Below are positions 1 to 10,805 of a stretch of 64,000 nucleotides of DNA, piece by piece. The notes under the pieces are model-generated. The model did not search any database. It saw only the letters and a list, made by a program, of their open reading frames with translations, and had not been told where the DNA came from. Positions within the stretch are counted from its first letter, which is position 1. Every line of letters begins with the position of its first letter. The stretch spans positions 310,001 through 374,000 of the forward strand of contig JAAVVG010000008.1 in assembly GCA_012976225.1 (NCBI GenBank), given 5' to 3'. The translations under genes and the position numbers were made by a program. The DNA is from Golubevia sp. BC0850. Taxonomy: Eukaryota > Basidiomycota > Exobasidiomycetes > Golubeviales > Golubeviaceae.

Positions 1-333
1 AGTTGCGGGAAGTGGGGGTACTTTTAATAGAGTTTATGATTTCGTTTATAGTTGGGGGAGACAGGAGGGACAGAAACAATTGGGTGAGTTTTTGAGAGGG
101 AGGAAGGGATGGGATATGGGAATGAGAGGTTTGGGGACAAGAGGGCATGGAGAGATGAGGGAAATGGGAACCCTATCGGATTGGTACATGAACTCTATGA
201 AAGGAATCTCAGATTAGTCTGTGGAGGCGACGTGGCCTAGGAGAAGGGAGCCTTTGAGCTACCCTCGCAGCTACTTCCTCAAAAGAGATATGCTAAACCT
301 TTGTCCTCCCTTATCTTCACCTTTCTTAAACAG

Positions 334-822
334 CTCAAGATACAGCCAACGCATTCTGGGACATGCTAATTCCTTTATCGCCTACCTTTAAAGGTAACAA
401 GAATGGTCGTTTTACTCAACACCAACTCAATCTATGGAAGAAATTCCTAGCTATCAAAGTTCCAGGTCGATCTATCACCAAAGACGTTTGGACGTTGTTT
501 TTGGAATTCACTAGTATTATTGATCCAGATTTCATTGATCATGATGAAGATGGTGAGTTGATTTTCAAGGTCAAGACCGAAAGGAAATCGAATTAGAGTT
601 TCGAGCCTTCAATGCCGCTGTCAAAAAACATTAGCGGGAATTTCCTCTGTTACAAGACCTTTGACTGACAATCCGTTCCCGCCTCTTCGCTTCCGAAAAC
701 CCCTTCCCTTCCCTCCTTCTTTCTTTTTTTTCCAAAAAGGTGCTTGGCCTTCATTGATTGACGATTTCGTAGACTGGATCAGGGAAGGAAATGGGAAGGC
801 AGATGGTATGAATGTGGACTAG
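334..822 (+). CDS. DCN1: DCN1-like cullin neddylation scaffold, 3' part
   Basis: Only the C-terminal part is recognisable. Exons 334-552 and 740-822 join in frame across a GTGAG...AAAAG intron to give a PONY (cullin-binding) domain. Visible family patterns are WKKFL, ITKDVWTLFLEF and DPDF, then DEDGAWP, followed by LIDDFVDWI close to the stop at 820-822. DCN1 proteins bind cullins and the Nedd8 E2 Ubc12 and promote cullin neddylation, which activates SCF-type ubiquitin ligases. The acceptor at 331-333 (aaacag) opens the first clear exon. Bases 1-333 should hold introns and earlier exons, but I could not join them convincingly, so the start is unknown and the gene may continue beyond the window. 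Confident on family, uncertain on the 5' structure. Confidence 0.8.
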
Positions 823-1590
823 AGCTGACTCTTCCTTTCCATTCTTTGTTTTGACAAATCAAAGAGAATCATACGCATCTTGTAAATCTCCCGGGTGTTT
901 ATTGTGTGGCCGGTGGCGGCGGCAGGGTGGCGTGAGTGATCTCGAGATCGAACCCTTCTCCCCCTTTCTTCCTTTCTTTTTCTCCCTAAAATCCCTTTGA
1001 CAGAATCGGGGATAGATCTAAAATTCTAAAAAGGGAGCGTTCCAAAGAACAGGTCGATCTCGGAAGGCGTCCCGTGATCCGAAACCAAACAAGGGGTAAG
1101 GTCTCAAAACCTCTCCTTCCAGTTTCCACGCCATTTCCCAACATTCCGTTCCTTCCAAAATCATGCCGATCCAAACAAACCTACTAGAAATGGAAAGTTT
1201 GAAACTTGGCTCGGTTGAAAAAAGACCTATAAAAGGGACAAGGTGTTCGATCCCCACTTTCCACTTTTTTCTCTTCTCCCATCAATTCTTCTCTCTCTCT
1301 CTCTACTCTTCTTCTTCTTCTCTCCAAGTCTCTAGTCTCTGTAGCTCTCTGTCTCTTTATTCTCTCTAGTCTCGTCAACTGTAGCCTCTCGTCTCTCTTT
1401 CGTCTCAAACCAGCCACACTCTCTAAATCCAACCCAACCCAATCACCAAGAAGAACCACCCAACCCAGCCCAACCCAACCTCAAACTTTTCAACATCTTT
1501 TGATCTATCGTCAATAACCTCGAAACTACTTGAACACCAACTACAACAACTACCAACCAACCAACGAACCAACAACCTACACTTACAGCC
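823..1590 (+). promoter_or_regulatory. Intergenic region and promoter of RepA
   Basis: This stretch between the DCN1-like stop and the RepA start shows no convincing gene. It contains a canonical TATA box (TATAAAAG) at 1228-1235. A strong pyrimidine tract (CTCTCT and CTTCTT runs) follows at about 1262-1350, then a C- and A-rich leader to the ATG at 1591. A clear TATA box plus a long CT tract is typical of strongly transcribed fungal genes. The start site is inferred to lie in or just after the CT tract, giving a 5' UTR of roughly 200-300 nt. Confidence 0.6.
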
Positions 1591-3741
1591 ATGTTCGCAT
1601 TCAAGACTTCATTCATCATCGCCTCATTTGCTACCTTAGCTACCTTAGCTACTGCTGTACCATCCACTTACCGCGATGGAGATTACAATGGTAAGTTCTT
1701 CCGACTTTCACCTCTTCTCTTCCTAGTCACTCACGCCACACTCTCCTCTTTTTCAATTCAACAGTCGATAACGTCAACTCCAACGATGTCGCTGATGCTG
1801 CTGACCCTGTCGTATTGGCAGACGTCATCAACAAGCGTTCCGTCTACAAGAACGGTGGGCAGTGAGTGTCGCCTGCTCGTCGACCTTCCTTTCATCCCCA
1901 ATCCGACTCTTACCCTTGCTCCACTCTTTTCCTCTTCAGCAACATCGTCAACTCTAACGACAACGACGTCGTCGATGCCAAGGATTTGTTTGCCAACCTC
2001 GACATTCTCAAGCGTGAACCAACCGAAGGAAAGGCAAGTCTTTTGATTCTACCCTCTCAAGCCTTGTGTCCATCAGTCACTTACCGTCTCAAACTCTCTT
2101 CTTTACTCTTCTTCAGGTCGTTCGTAGCTTCGGTAACAAGAACGCCGTTCTCACTCAACGTGACCCTAATAGAGTCATCAACAAAGGTCACAATGTAGAG
2201 AACTACAACGACAACGATGTGAGTGTTTTAACTCTTCTTCTTTCTTACGAATTCCTTCCACTTACCTTACCTTACTTCACCCTCTCTTTCCTCTCTAGGT
2301 CGTCGACTCCAAGGATCTCTTCGCCGCCATCGATCTTCTCAAGCGTGCCAACTTCGACTTCACCTCCGACACCTGGAAACGCGACTTCGGTGGTCAAAAC
2401 CTCATGCTACGTAACTACAAGACCGAGGACTGTGTCTGTCGTGCCAAGAAGAACCACGATAGCTGTTCATCTGGTGGAGGAGGTCACAAGAACGACTTCC
2501 ACGCTTCTCCAAAGCACACTTCGTGAGTACCACTTCTCCTTCCTTCTTCTTTGTCTTCTTGAATCTTTGTTTCTTATCTTGTTCCATCTTTTCTCATCTC
2601 CAACAGCCACTGGAAAGCTTCTACAACTCAATGGAGAGCCGCGCCAACTCGTACTCACCACAACACTCACCACGCTGCTGCCAGCCCAACTCATTGGAAC
2701 GGTGGTAACAAAGGTCACAAGTCTTGTGCTTCCGGTTGGACTTACGTCGACGGAGGGCACAACGTCTACAACACCAACGACAACGATGTGAGCATCCATC
2801 CCTACTCCTCAACTTCTCCCTCTCTCTTACTATCCACTTACACTTCCCAACTTTCTTCATCTCTTCTCACAGGCCGTCGATCTCAAAGATCTTACTCTAG
2901 ACATCTCTGTTCTCTCCTTGGACGGAAAGCCTTCCAAGTCTATTCACGGAAAGCACTCTGACAAGTGTCACGGAAACTATGGATGCTGTGTCAAGAAGCA
3001 AAAGAACTACGGTTCTTGCAAGTCTGGCTACAAGTTTGTAAACAAAGGTTCGTATTTCCCTCTCAAGCATGTCCTCACCTTTTCTTCGTCTGACATTCTC
3101 TCTCTTTCGACATTCTCTCTTTTTCTCTTCCTCTCTCTCACAAAGGTCACAACGGTTAGTATTCGTGTTTCTTTCTCCATCATCTTATCACTTTTCCTCC
3201 GTCTGACCCTCTTTCTCTCTTCTTCTCTCAGTCTACAACACCAACGACAACGATCTCATCGATCTCAAGAACCTCACCCTCGACGTCGACATCCTCTCTG
3301 ACGATGGACACTCTACCAAGTCTTCTCACAAGGGAAAGCCATCTGACAAGTGTGATGGCCAACGTGGATGTTGTGTTAAGAGCTACAACGGAGGACAGTG
3401 AGTAATTCAGGTCTCTTCACTAACGCTTTGATATTCGATCTAACCTTCGCTTTCTTTCTTTTCTTCTCGCTCCTTCAGCAACGTCGTCAACAAGAATGAT
3501 AACGATGTGAGTATCTCGAAGGATCTTCTTTCTGTCTCTTTACTTCTCTTCTTTCCTTCGCTGACTTCTCAAACTCCTAACCCTTCCTCTCTCTCAGCTC
3601 GTCGACCTCAAGGGTGCATCCGTCGGTGTTCACGTTCTAGATGGTGTCACCAAATCTCTCACTGGACTTCTAGGAAAAGAGACTGGTGGTCTTCTAGGAA
3701 ACCAAAAGGGTGGTCTACTCGGTACTGGAATCAACCTTTGA
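1591..3741 (+). CDS. RepA: secreted repeat protein with Kex2-type sites
   Basis: Eleven exons: 1591-1690, 1765-1861, 1940-2033, 2117-2218, 2299-2522, 2607-2787, 2873-3047, 3146-3154, 3232-3397, 3479-3506, 3598-3741. They join in frame to 439 aa. The start MFAFKTSF opens a signal peptide (about 1-22) identical in its first eight residues to RepB. The body has about six units built on (G/N)(K/G)GHNV, a short linker, NDND, then VDLK or VDAK with hydrophobic residues. Lys-Arg pairs follow the first three units (NKR, LKR, LKR and a WKR), as in Kex2-processed precursors. Units 3-5 are rich in Cys, Gly, His and Lys. The tail is GLLG-rich. Introns recur at the same places in the unit. The intron at 2034-2116 has a GC donor (AAG|GCAAGT), and exon 8 is only 9 nt. 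I do not recognise a characterised family; a cell-wall, effector or peptide-precursor role is inference. Confidence 0.85.
3146..3154 (+). other. 9-nt microexon of RepA
   Basis: GTCACAACG, flanked by an AAAG acceptor (CTCACAAAG) and a GTTAGT donor. It supplies exactly the missing GGT CAC AAC G of the GHNV motif between exons 7 and 9. With it, both frame and repeat motif are complete; skipping it keeps the frame (9 nt) but deletes GHN. Confidence 0.75.
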
Positions 3742-4244
3742 TTCAACTTCTCATTTTAATCGGATAGTTGTTGTTTTCTCTTGACTCGTTCCTCATGCAC
3801 TAGAGCTTGCCCCGTTTCATTCATCCTTTCTCAAACCTTCACCTCGTCCTCTCTGCACATTTGCATCTTTTCTTTCGTTGTCTTCCCAAAACCTCTCTTG
3901 TCTAATTGTTGATTTTTCCTTAATTCTCGCCTGGTAGCTTGAAACGCTTTTACCAACCCACACTCTTTTAATTCATTTATCTCTTTCGGTCTCTCTCTCC
4001 CTTGCTCTCCCTTGTCGTTCAAGTCTGAAAATTTCAAATCGATCTGTTTCTTGTGATCAAACAGAGAACTGAAATTAGAGTCTCTTACTTCATTCGATTA
4101 AGCAATGTCTAGAAAGGTCGTAACAAATCTAAGTATGGTTCTCAAGGACGGTGTCGATTTCTCCCCTTTCAACCTCTTCGATCCTCTTCTCTCTTTCTCT
4201 TCCCTTCCCTCTCGACAAACATCTTATGACGCGGACTTTTTTCC
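3742..4244. other. Convergent 3' UTR region
   Basis: Gene-free spacer between the stop of RepA (+) and the stop of SSL2 (-). It is CT-rich on the + strand, which fits 3' UTRs and terminators of both genes. I see no further ORF with family resemblance. Confidence 0.4.
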
Positions 4245-6721
4245 TCACCCACTGACTCTCTCGAAATATTGAGTCCCTTCTTCATCTGCCCGAAAACTTT
4301 CTTCGGCGTCCAACGTCTCACGTAGTAACTCATCTCTTTCAACTTGGTCTCTATAAGCCAGTGCTTCCATTTCTACCATCCCATCCAACTTTGTCAGAGT
4401 TCTGAAAGAGTATCCTTGATCTACCAAAAACTGTTGTCTCTTGGTAGAGTAGAACATCTCCAAAGTGTCATTCGAAACCAGCGAATAAAAGAAAGCGACG
4501 AAACCATCTTCATTTCTACGTTTTGCTCTTAGAACTCTGCCCAATCTTTGAGCTTCTTGTCTACGAGAGCCGAAATGACTTGAAATCTGAATGATACAAG
4601 TTGCTTCTGGAAGATCTATCGAAGTATCTCCGACCTTCGAAAGGAAGATCGTGTTGATTAATGGATCTGATTGGAATCGTTCTAATAGGTTGAGACGTTG
4701 AGCTTGAGATGTCTGGCCATGAATGCAGATCCTGTTCAACTTCCGAGCGTAAGTCTGAAGAGAGATCGTTTGGGATGAGAGAAGGCGAGATGATGGTCGA
4801 CTTCGAAACTCAAGCCTCTGCATAGCTCTGAAAAGAGGAACCGACTCACCTTCAAAGCATGAACATCATCACTAAAGACAATGATATTATCTCCCCTCCT
4901 CTCGTGATGATCAATCAAGAACTGACAGGCTTGAAACTTGTTCGGATTCATACAAGCAAGCAGCATCTTCTTTCTTGAATCTTGAACCAAGTATTCTTTA
5001 TAAAATTCCGGTGACATTGGACACCAAACTTCAACACATTGGACAGTAGCTATGTGACCTTTCTCAGCTAAATCCATCCAATTCGCTTCATAAAGTTTCG
5101 GTCCGACCAAGAAGTTCAACTCATCGATCTTCTCATCTTCTCTTACTAAAGTGGCAGTCAGACCTAGTTTCGAATGAGCTTTAACCTTAGTTAAGACACG
5201 TCTGACCATGTTGGCAGGAACTACGTGGACTTCATCGAGAATGACAAACCCCCACTCTTTACTCTCCAAATAATCCATGATCTTTTGAGATGAGCTGGAG
5301 CGCTTACCGGAATAAGCTATCATAGAGTAAGTCGAAATCACGATCCCTACCGAATCAGAGATCTAGAATGAAAGGAAAGACAGATCAGCATGCCTGAGAG
5401 AATGGAGGTCCTTTGATTTGCTTAGACTTCCATTACTTACACCCACCGTCTCTTTCTCGACAGCAGTCAAGATGCTGATCTGACGATCTCGAACACTGCT
5501 CCATTGTTTGAACTGTTGCTTCCATTGGGAGACAGAGACACTACTCGGACAAAGTACCAAGCAGCTCTTCTTGATAGTACAAGCAGCGACCACTCCCACC
5601 AAAGTCTTTCCAGCTCCACAAGGAAGTACGATGATTCCACTCCTAACTCTGCCATTTCCAAGAAGTTTAGACAAGCTCTCTTCTTGATAAGGTCTGATTT
5701 GAACGGCATGCTTCAGGTCAATAGCTAAATCGACATTCGATCTGTCTTTTCTGAAATCGTACTCTTCTAAGATTGGAAGACCTAGATCGACACATCTGCG
5801 TTTAACGTCTTCAATACTAGCTTCTTGGACCTCGAAGGAATAGTTTGAGGGTAGTCTGTTCATCTCTTCAGGTTCATGAACGAAAAAATTCCCTTTCTCT
5901 TGGCGATTTGCGAGGTCTTCAACTATAGATTTTCTGATAACTTCATCTTCAAGCAAAGTCCCAAGAAGAGTTGGATTTTCACTTTCTATAAAGTATCGGT
6001 TCAGCTTGAGAACCAATGCAATCTTCCCTACAGAGTCAGTACCGGTCTTGATGAAATCTAGAAGTGCAACTGGAAGCGGGAGTTTAGAGAATTTGTTCAA
6101 GACTTCTATGATGTGCTGAGCATTGATACCAACTGATACGGCAGCGTATAGTGAGTAGTGGGTTAATTTGTATTCGTGAATGAAGGTGGGACTGGAATTG
6201 AGAGAGGAAAGAGGATGAGAGGAACTGAGCATTCCTCATACTGCATTCCTCTAATCCGACGCACTCTCTCCTCCTCTCTCAACCATTCATGTGTAGACCA
6301 TGCATCTCTTCTTCTACGAATCTCTTCTCTCTCTTTCAGATGTTGACACTCACCGACTGACGGGCTCAGCAATGGCCACCAAGAAATCCTGAGCTTGTTG
6401 AGCTATTGGACTGGAACCTTTCACTTCCAAGAAGATGTGATGGTCGTCTGATGAGATCCAAAGAGGTCTTTCAACATGGTCCTTCTTCAACACTTGCAAG
6501 TCTGAAGGAGTTGGATGGATCGAACCGTCCATGGCCAGAGCATGAGGTCCAGGTGGCTTGAGTCCCATCTGCTTTGACTGTTCCAGCCTCCCTCCATCAC
6601 GAGACCAAGAAAAAGCTGAAGATTGGAATTCAATCTGATCTTCTGATTCATTAACTTGAAGGTCGTGTTGAAGAAGAGCATCCAAAGATGGTTGAGGTTG
6701 TTGCTGCGACTTGAGCTGCAT
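4245..6721 (-). CDS. SSL2: TFIIH DNA helicase/translocase XPB (SSL2/RAD25)
   Basis: Four exons on the minus strand (6721-6354, 6191-5441, 5362-4850, 4754-4245) give 713 aa. XPB is the 3'-5' ATPase/translocase of TFIIH, needed for promoter opening and nucleotide excision repair. Seen: the N-terminal XPB domain with [11 protein letters not shown] and [17 protein letters not shown]; Walker [10 protein letters not shown] (about 315-319); DEVH box (416-419); the RED motif LVRED (447-449); motif [14 protein letters not shown] (610-621); and VDQGYSF near the end. Every intron has GTGAG or GTAAG donors and keeps frame. The protein is shorter than yeast (843) or human (782) XPB. The acidic insert before RPYQE is reduced, and the usual basic C-terminus (HPLFKRF-like) is not evident. 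A further 3' exon is possible, since a GTGAG donor lies at the stop. Confidence 0.95.
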
Positions 6722-7172
6722 CTCTTTCTCTCACTCCAGAACCTCGAATCGAAAGAATTGATCTTAAATTCCTCCGTGAATCTCCAGGCATCCAGAATTG
6801 AAATAGAAACTTGAAAAGTGAATAAATTAGTAGCGATCCTTCGAAGAGAGGAAGTCGTCAAGAACAAGCCGCAAATCTGCGCGATGCAAGTCTTTCTTCT
6901 CTCCTCGCACATGCATCAAAACTTCTTTAATCTGATTACCTAATATGCTTCCTTGAATTCTTTCAGATACAATCACAACTAGGTGAGTTTGAGAAAAGAG
7001 TGGGTCTGCTCTCTATCCTTCTCGTTCCCCGATTCATTCCTCCTCTTCACCGCAAAGTTTCTTCTCCAGATTGACCACCTTCTCCTTCTCTTCACTCAAT
7101 TTCAGCCACCTCGACCTCTACCTTAGTCTCATCACCTAATCATAGATCTCCTCAAAAAGCAGAGCTTCAAGG
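6722..7172. promoter_or_regulatory. Divergent promoter between SSL2 and ABZ1
   Basis: This 451-nt spacer separates two head-to-head genes (SSL2 leftward, ABZ1 rightward). It is pyrimidine-rich toward ABZ1 (about 7011-7160), a usual start-site signature here. No clear TATA box or RNA gene was seen. Confidence 0.45.
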
Positions 7173-10100
7173 ATGGACTCAAGAACTTCAGAGCCTTCCA
7201 TTCCTTGGTTGCCTCGAATCTTGATCATAGATCATCATGATTCCTATACTCTAAACGTTTTACTCTTACTAATATCAGCCATACGGTTGAGGCAGCCTCA
7301 ATCGTCCACCTCTTCAACTTCAAACCCTACAAACCTACTCGAAAGAAATGACGAAATCTCCAACCTTTTAAGTCGCAACGTTCTAGTTCTACCACACACC
7401 CATTCTTATCTCTCGCCAGAGATGTTCGACAAGCATTTGAGATCAAGCATAGACGCAATTATCATAAGTCCAGGTCCAGGTTCACCAGAGAGAGATCAAG
7501 ATTTTGGAACTGCTTCAAGATTGTTAAGACATCTCAGTGATTCGTCGAGCAAACTTCTTCCAATTCCTCTCTTTGGAGTCTGTCTAGGCCATCAAGGACT
7601 AGCTACTGTCTTTGGAGGTTCAGTTAAAAGATCAAGTTACATCAGACATGGGACTTGCTCGAGAATCAGGTGGGAGAAACCGGCGAACTCGAAATTCAAA
7701 GAAGGAAATGTTGGGAGGGAAGGAGCTGCGTTCGAGAATGTACTTGAAGGAACACAAGTCGTTAGGTATAACAGTCTGACAGTCGATGAAGACAGTGAGT
7801 ATGTTTCCAGGGACGAGTCTCTTCGATCTTTGATGATTAACTTCTTCCACCTTCCTCTTCTTCAGCTCTCCCTCCTTGCCTTCGAGTCTCGGCTTGGGCT
7901 TTCGACTGCTCTTCAAATTCAGCTCCGATACCAACATCTAGCCCCTTTTCTCCCCTCAATTCGACCTCAAGTAGAGATTCTTCCTCTCCAATCACATCAG
8001 CTTCTTCGCCCAATTCGTTCCCAGCTTCAGGTTCTTCTTCACCTTTACGCCTCAAGAGTCTACGAGCTATGGAACCTTTAATCCCCCTCCCGAGTCCACC
8101 TTCAACAGCTCCAGCATCTCCGGCTTCCATTCCGATTCAAATGGCCACTGACGGAGATGAAGAAGGAGAGGCAGTGATCCTCGCTTTGGAACACGAAAGC
8201 CTTCCGTTCTGGAGTGTTCAATTCCATCCGGAATCAATAGAAAGCAATGGCGGGAACCAGATGATGGAGAACTTCCTTCAGATGGTTGGAAGATGGTGGA
8301 ATGAGGGAGTTGACACTCAAGAAGAGGCTGCTTCGAAAGTTCAAGCTTGGAGGACAAGGGAAGGGCTTCCTTCTTTTCTGAGAGATCTCGGAGGGGAATG
8401 CGTCTCTACTGGAACGGCATCTTTGAATAAGTCAATATCTGGACCTCTCGATAGCTCTCTCATCGCTTCCTCTTGGTCGATAATCTCAAGACGCTTCAAG
8501 AAGGAAGATATGCCAAGCAGGGAGAGTGCGCCTCGAGTCTTTGAACAGCTATTTCGATTTGGAGGATGTAGATCGAGTGGTAGCAAGTCTCCGAAAGGGA
8601 CCGGAAGTGTTTGGCTGGACAGTGCAAGAGTAAGTTTGACTGCCAACGTGTTCAGATTCTGGCGAAGTCTGGCTCTGACTCTCACCCTCTTTTCTCTTCC
8701 CTCTCCAGGCAAAGGATCCTAACAGCAGATATTCTTACATGGCAGCTCCTTCTTTCTCCCTCTCCTACCACTCTGAGTCCAATCATCTTCAAGTCTCGAG
8801 GAACTCCAAGGACGGCGCTCTACTCTCTTCTAAAATCGAAATCCAATCCCAAATCGACCAAGGGCAGCCACCAACCCTGTGGTCTTGGATGGACCAAGTT
8901 CAGCAATCACTTCAAAGTCAAACCGACACTTCCTCGTGTTTATTGGATCTAGATCACCACGATAAGAAGCGAGGAATGCAAGACCATAGCTCCAATCGAA
9001 AAGTGAAGGATCTCAATCTTTGGAGAACGGGCTTCGTCGGTTACTGGGGATATGAGATGTGGCATGAGGCCTTGAAGACGGATTCTAGCCTCACAAGGTC
9101 TTCTGCCACTGTCGAAGGAGCAAAGCCGGACGCGGAATTTGGATTCTGCGATAAGATTCTGGCTCTGGATAGCGAGAGGGACGAGTGGGTAGCGTTCGCT
9201 CTGGTCAAGAATCAAACCGAATCTCGCTCAGATCACAGCGCTCTCTCAGGTCTCGAGGAAGCTCTATCGAAACTCGAAGGATCCAATGGAAGGCCAGGTC
9301 TAGGTCTCATGGAAGCAGAAGCGGAATCTTGGTTCGGAGAGGCAGCGACAACTCTTGGTCGAATAGCGAATTTGGATCGGGAAGAAGCAAGCTCGACGAC
9401 CAACTCGCTCTCAAGGAAACGATCCAAGAGCTTATCAGGTGCTCAGATGCTAGGTAAATGCCTCCCTCGACTACGACCAGACGATGATCAAGAGGTCTAC
9501 AAGGCCAAGGTGGAAGCAGCCCGAGAGTACATCGCGTCTGGCGAGAGCTACGAGCTCTGCCTCACGACTCAGTTCAGAGGTAGTCTACCTCCTTTACCAG
9601 AGTCCTCTTTCAACAAAGAGTCTCTCAATCAAGAGATTAGGTTGGAATTGGCCAGGGAATTGGATCTAGACCACTTCTCAATGTACAAGGCCCTTCGAGC
9701 TAGGAACCCGGCTCCCTATTCAGCTTTCTTCCATCTTCCTCGTCTTGGTTCCTCAAATCTCAGGGAACGATCTATCCTGTGCACTAGTCCGGAAAGGTTC
9801 ATGAGAGTCTCTAGAACTGGAGAGGTCGAAATGAAGCCTATCAAAGGAACTCTGGCTAGAGCTGGCTGGGGCAAGGGAGAAGACTCTATGCGTCCTATTG
9901 GAGTTGGGGATCAGATCAGTGGCTCTCCGATCGGAGACTTGGATGAAAGGAAGAAGAAGGAATGGAGAGACAAAGAAGATGAGAAGAGAAGGAAAAGTCT
10001 GGCGGCTGACGTAAAAGAAAGAGCGGAGAATCTGATGGTAAGTCAATTTGATATTGTTCTTGGAACAGACTGTTGACTTTATCTCCATCGCCTTTCCCCT

Positions 10101-10805
10101 TCATTCTGTCGTTCACAGATCGTAGATCTCATCCGAGCTGAACTGCTCTCCTTCTGCACCCCATCTTCGGTTCGAGTCCCCGCCTTGATGAGAGTGGAAT
10201 CCTATGCGACTGTCCATCAGCTCGTCACTTCGGTATGCGGCAAGCTGAGATCAGGCATAGGGCCTATAGAAGCTCTAAGAAGGTGTCATTCGCCGGGCAG
10301 TATGACTGGAGCTCCTAAGAGAAGGAGCATGCAGATTCTCAAAAAACTGGAACCTGCCGGAAGGAGGAAACGTTCAGAACTCCCTCTTTCTGCTCCGTAC
10401 GATATCGACACTGGTAGAAGGGGGATCTACTCGGGTACTCTTGGCTGGATTGGGATCGATGGGGCTTCAGACATGGCTGTCGTCATTCGAACTGCTGTTG
10501 TAGATGGAGAGGGTGAGTGCTCGCCCGTCTTCTCTGAGACCGAGTGCCTCTATCTAACTTCGGCTCCACATTCATACGATGAAACTTCGAAGATGGAGAG
10601 ATCTATGAGTGTTTTGACGCCTCTAGTGGTCAACGTTTCCTGACTCGCTCCCCCTTTCCCCTCCTCTCTCTTTCTCCTTTCTCATTGGACAGACGTCTCC
10701 CTCGGAGCTGGAGGGGCAATCACGTACCTCTCAGATCCTCAGAAGGAGTGGAGAGAGGTTCTAGACAAAGCGTCAGCTCTGGCTGAATTGTCTCTCTCAG
10801 TCTAG
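7173..10805 (+). CDS. ABZ1: Bifunctional PABA synthase (aminodeoxychorismate synthase)
   Basis: Five exons: 7173-7794, 7866-8629, 8709-10037, 10119-10512, 10693-10805. They join in frame to 1073 aa. The enzyme turns chorismate plus glutamine into 4-amino-4-deoxychorismate, the folate precursor step. The N-terminal class-I glutamine amidotransferase shows SPGPGSP (about 99-104), the nucleophile loop FGVCLGHQG (Cys137) and FHPES for the His/Glu pair. A Ser/Pro-rich stretch interrupts this domain before FHPES. The PabB half starts near VWLDSAR and DPNSRYSYM. It has SGESYELCLT, CTSPERF, the PIKGT lysine motif, GSMTGAPK, and YSGTLGWIG, and ends with LGAGGAITYLSDP. PIKGT plus TGAPK argues for PabB over TrpE, and the amidotransferase-first fusion is the fungal ABZ1 order. 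The length exceeds typical fungal homologues (about 750-900 aa) because of low-complexity linkers. All motifs are intact. Confidence 0.95.

Noticed and set aside
1-333. Upstream exons of the DCN1-like gene
   Set aside because: Several AG/GT pairs exist but none gave recognisable EF-hand-like or UBA sequence, so I made no call.
8067-8357. Minus-strand ORF opposite ABZ1 (also 7837-8130, 8341-8712, 9753-10088)
   Set aside because: Shadows of the ABZ1 coding frame with no similarity of their own.
10165-10182. tRNA B-box-like GGTTCGAGTCCC
   Set aside because: Lies inside ABZ1 exon 4 coding sequence; no A box or cloverleaf around it. A similar GTTCGAGTCC at about 21,690 lies in the TatD exon.
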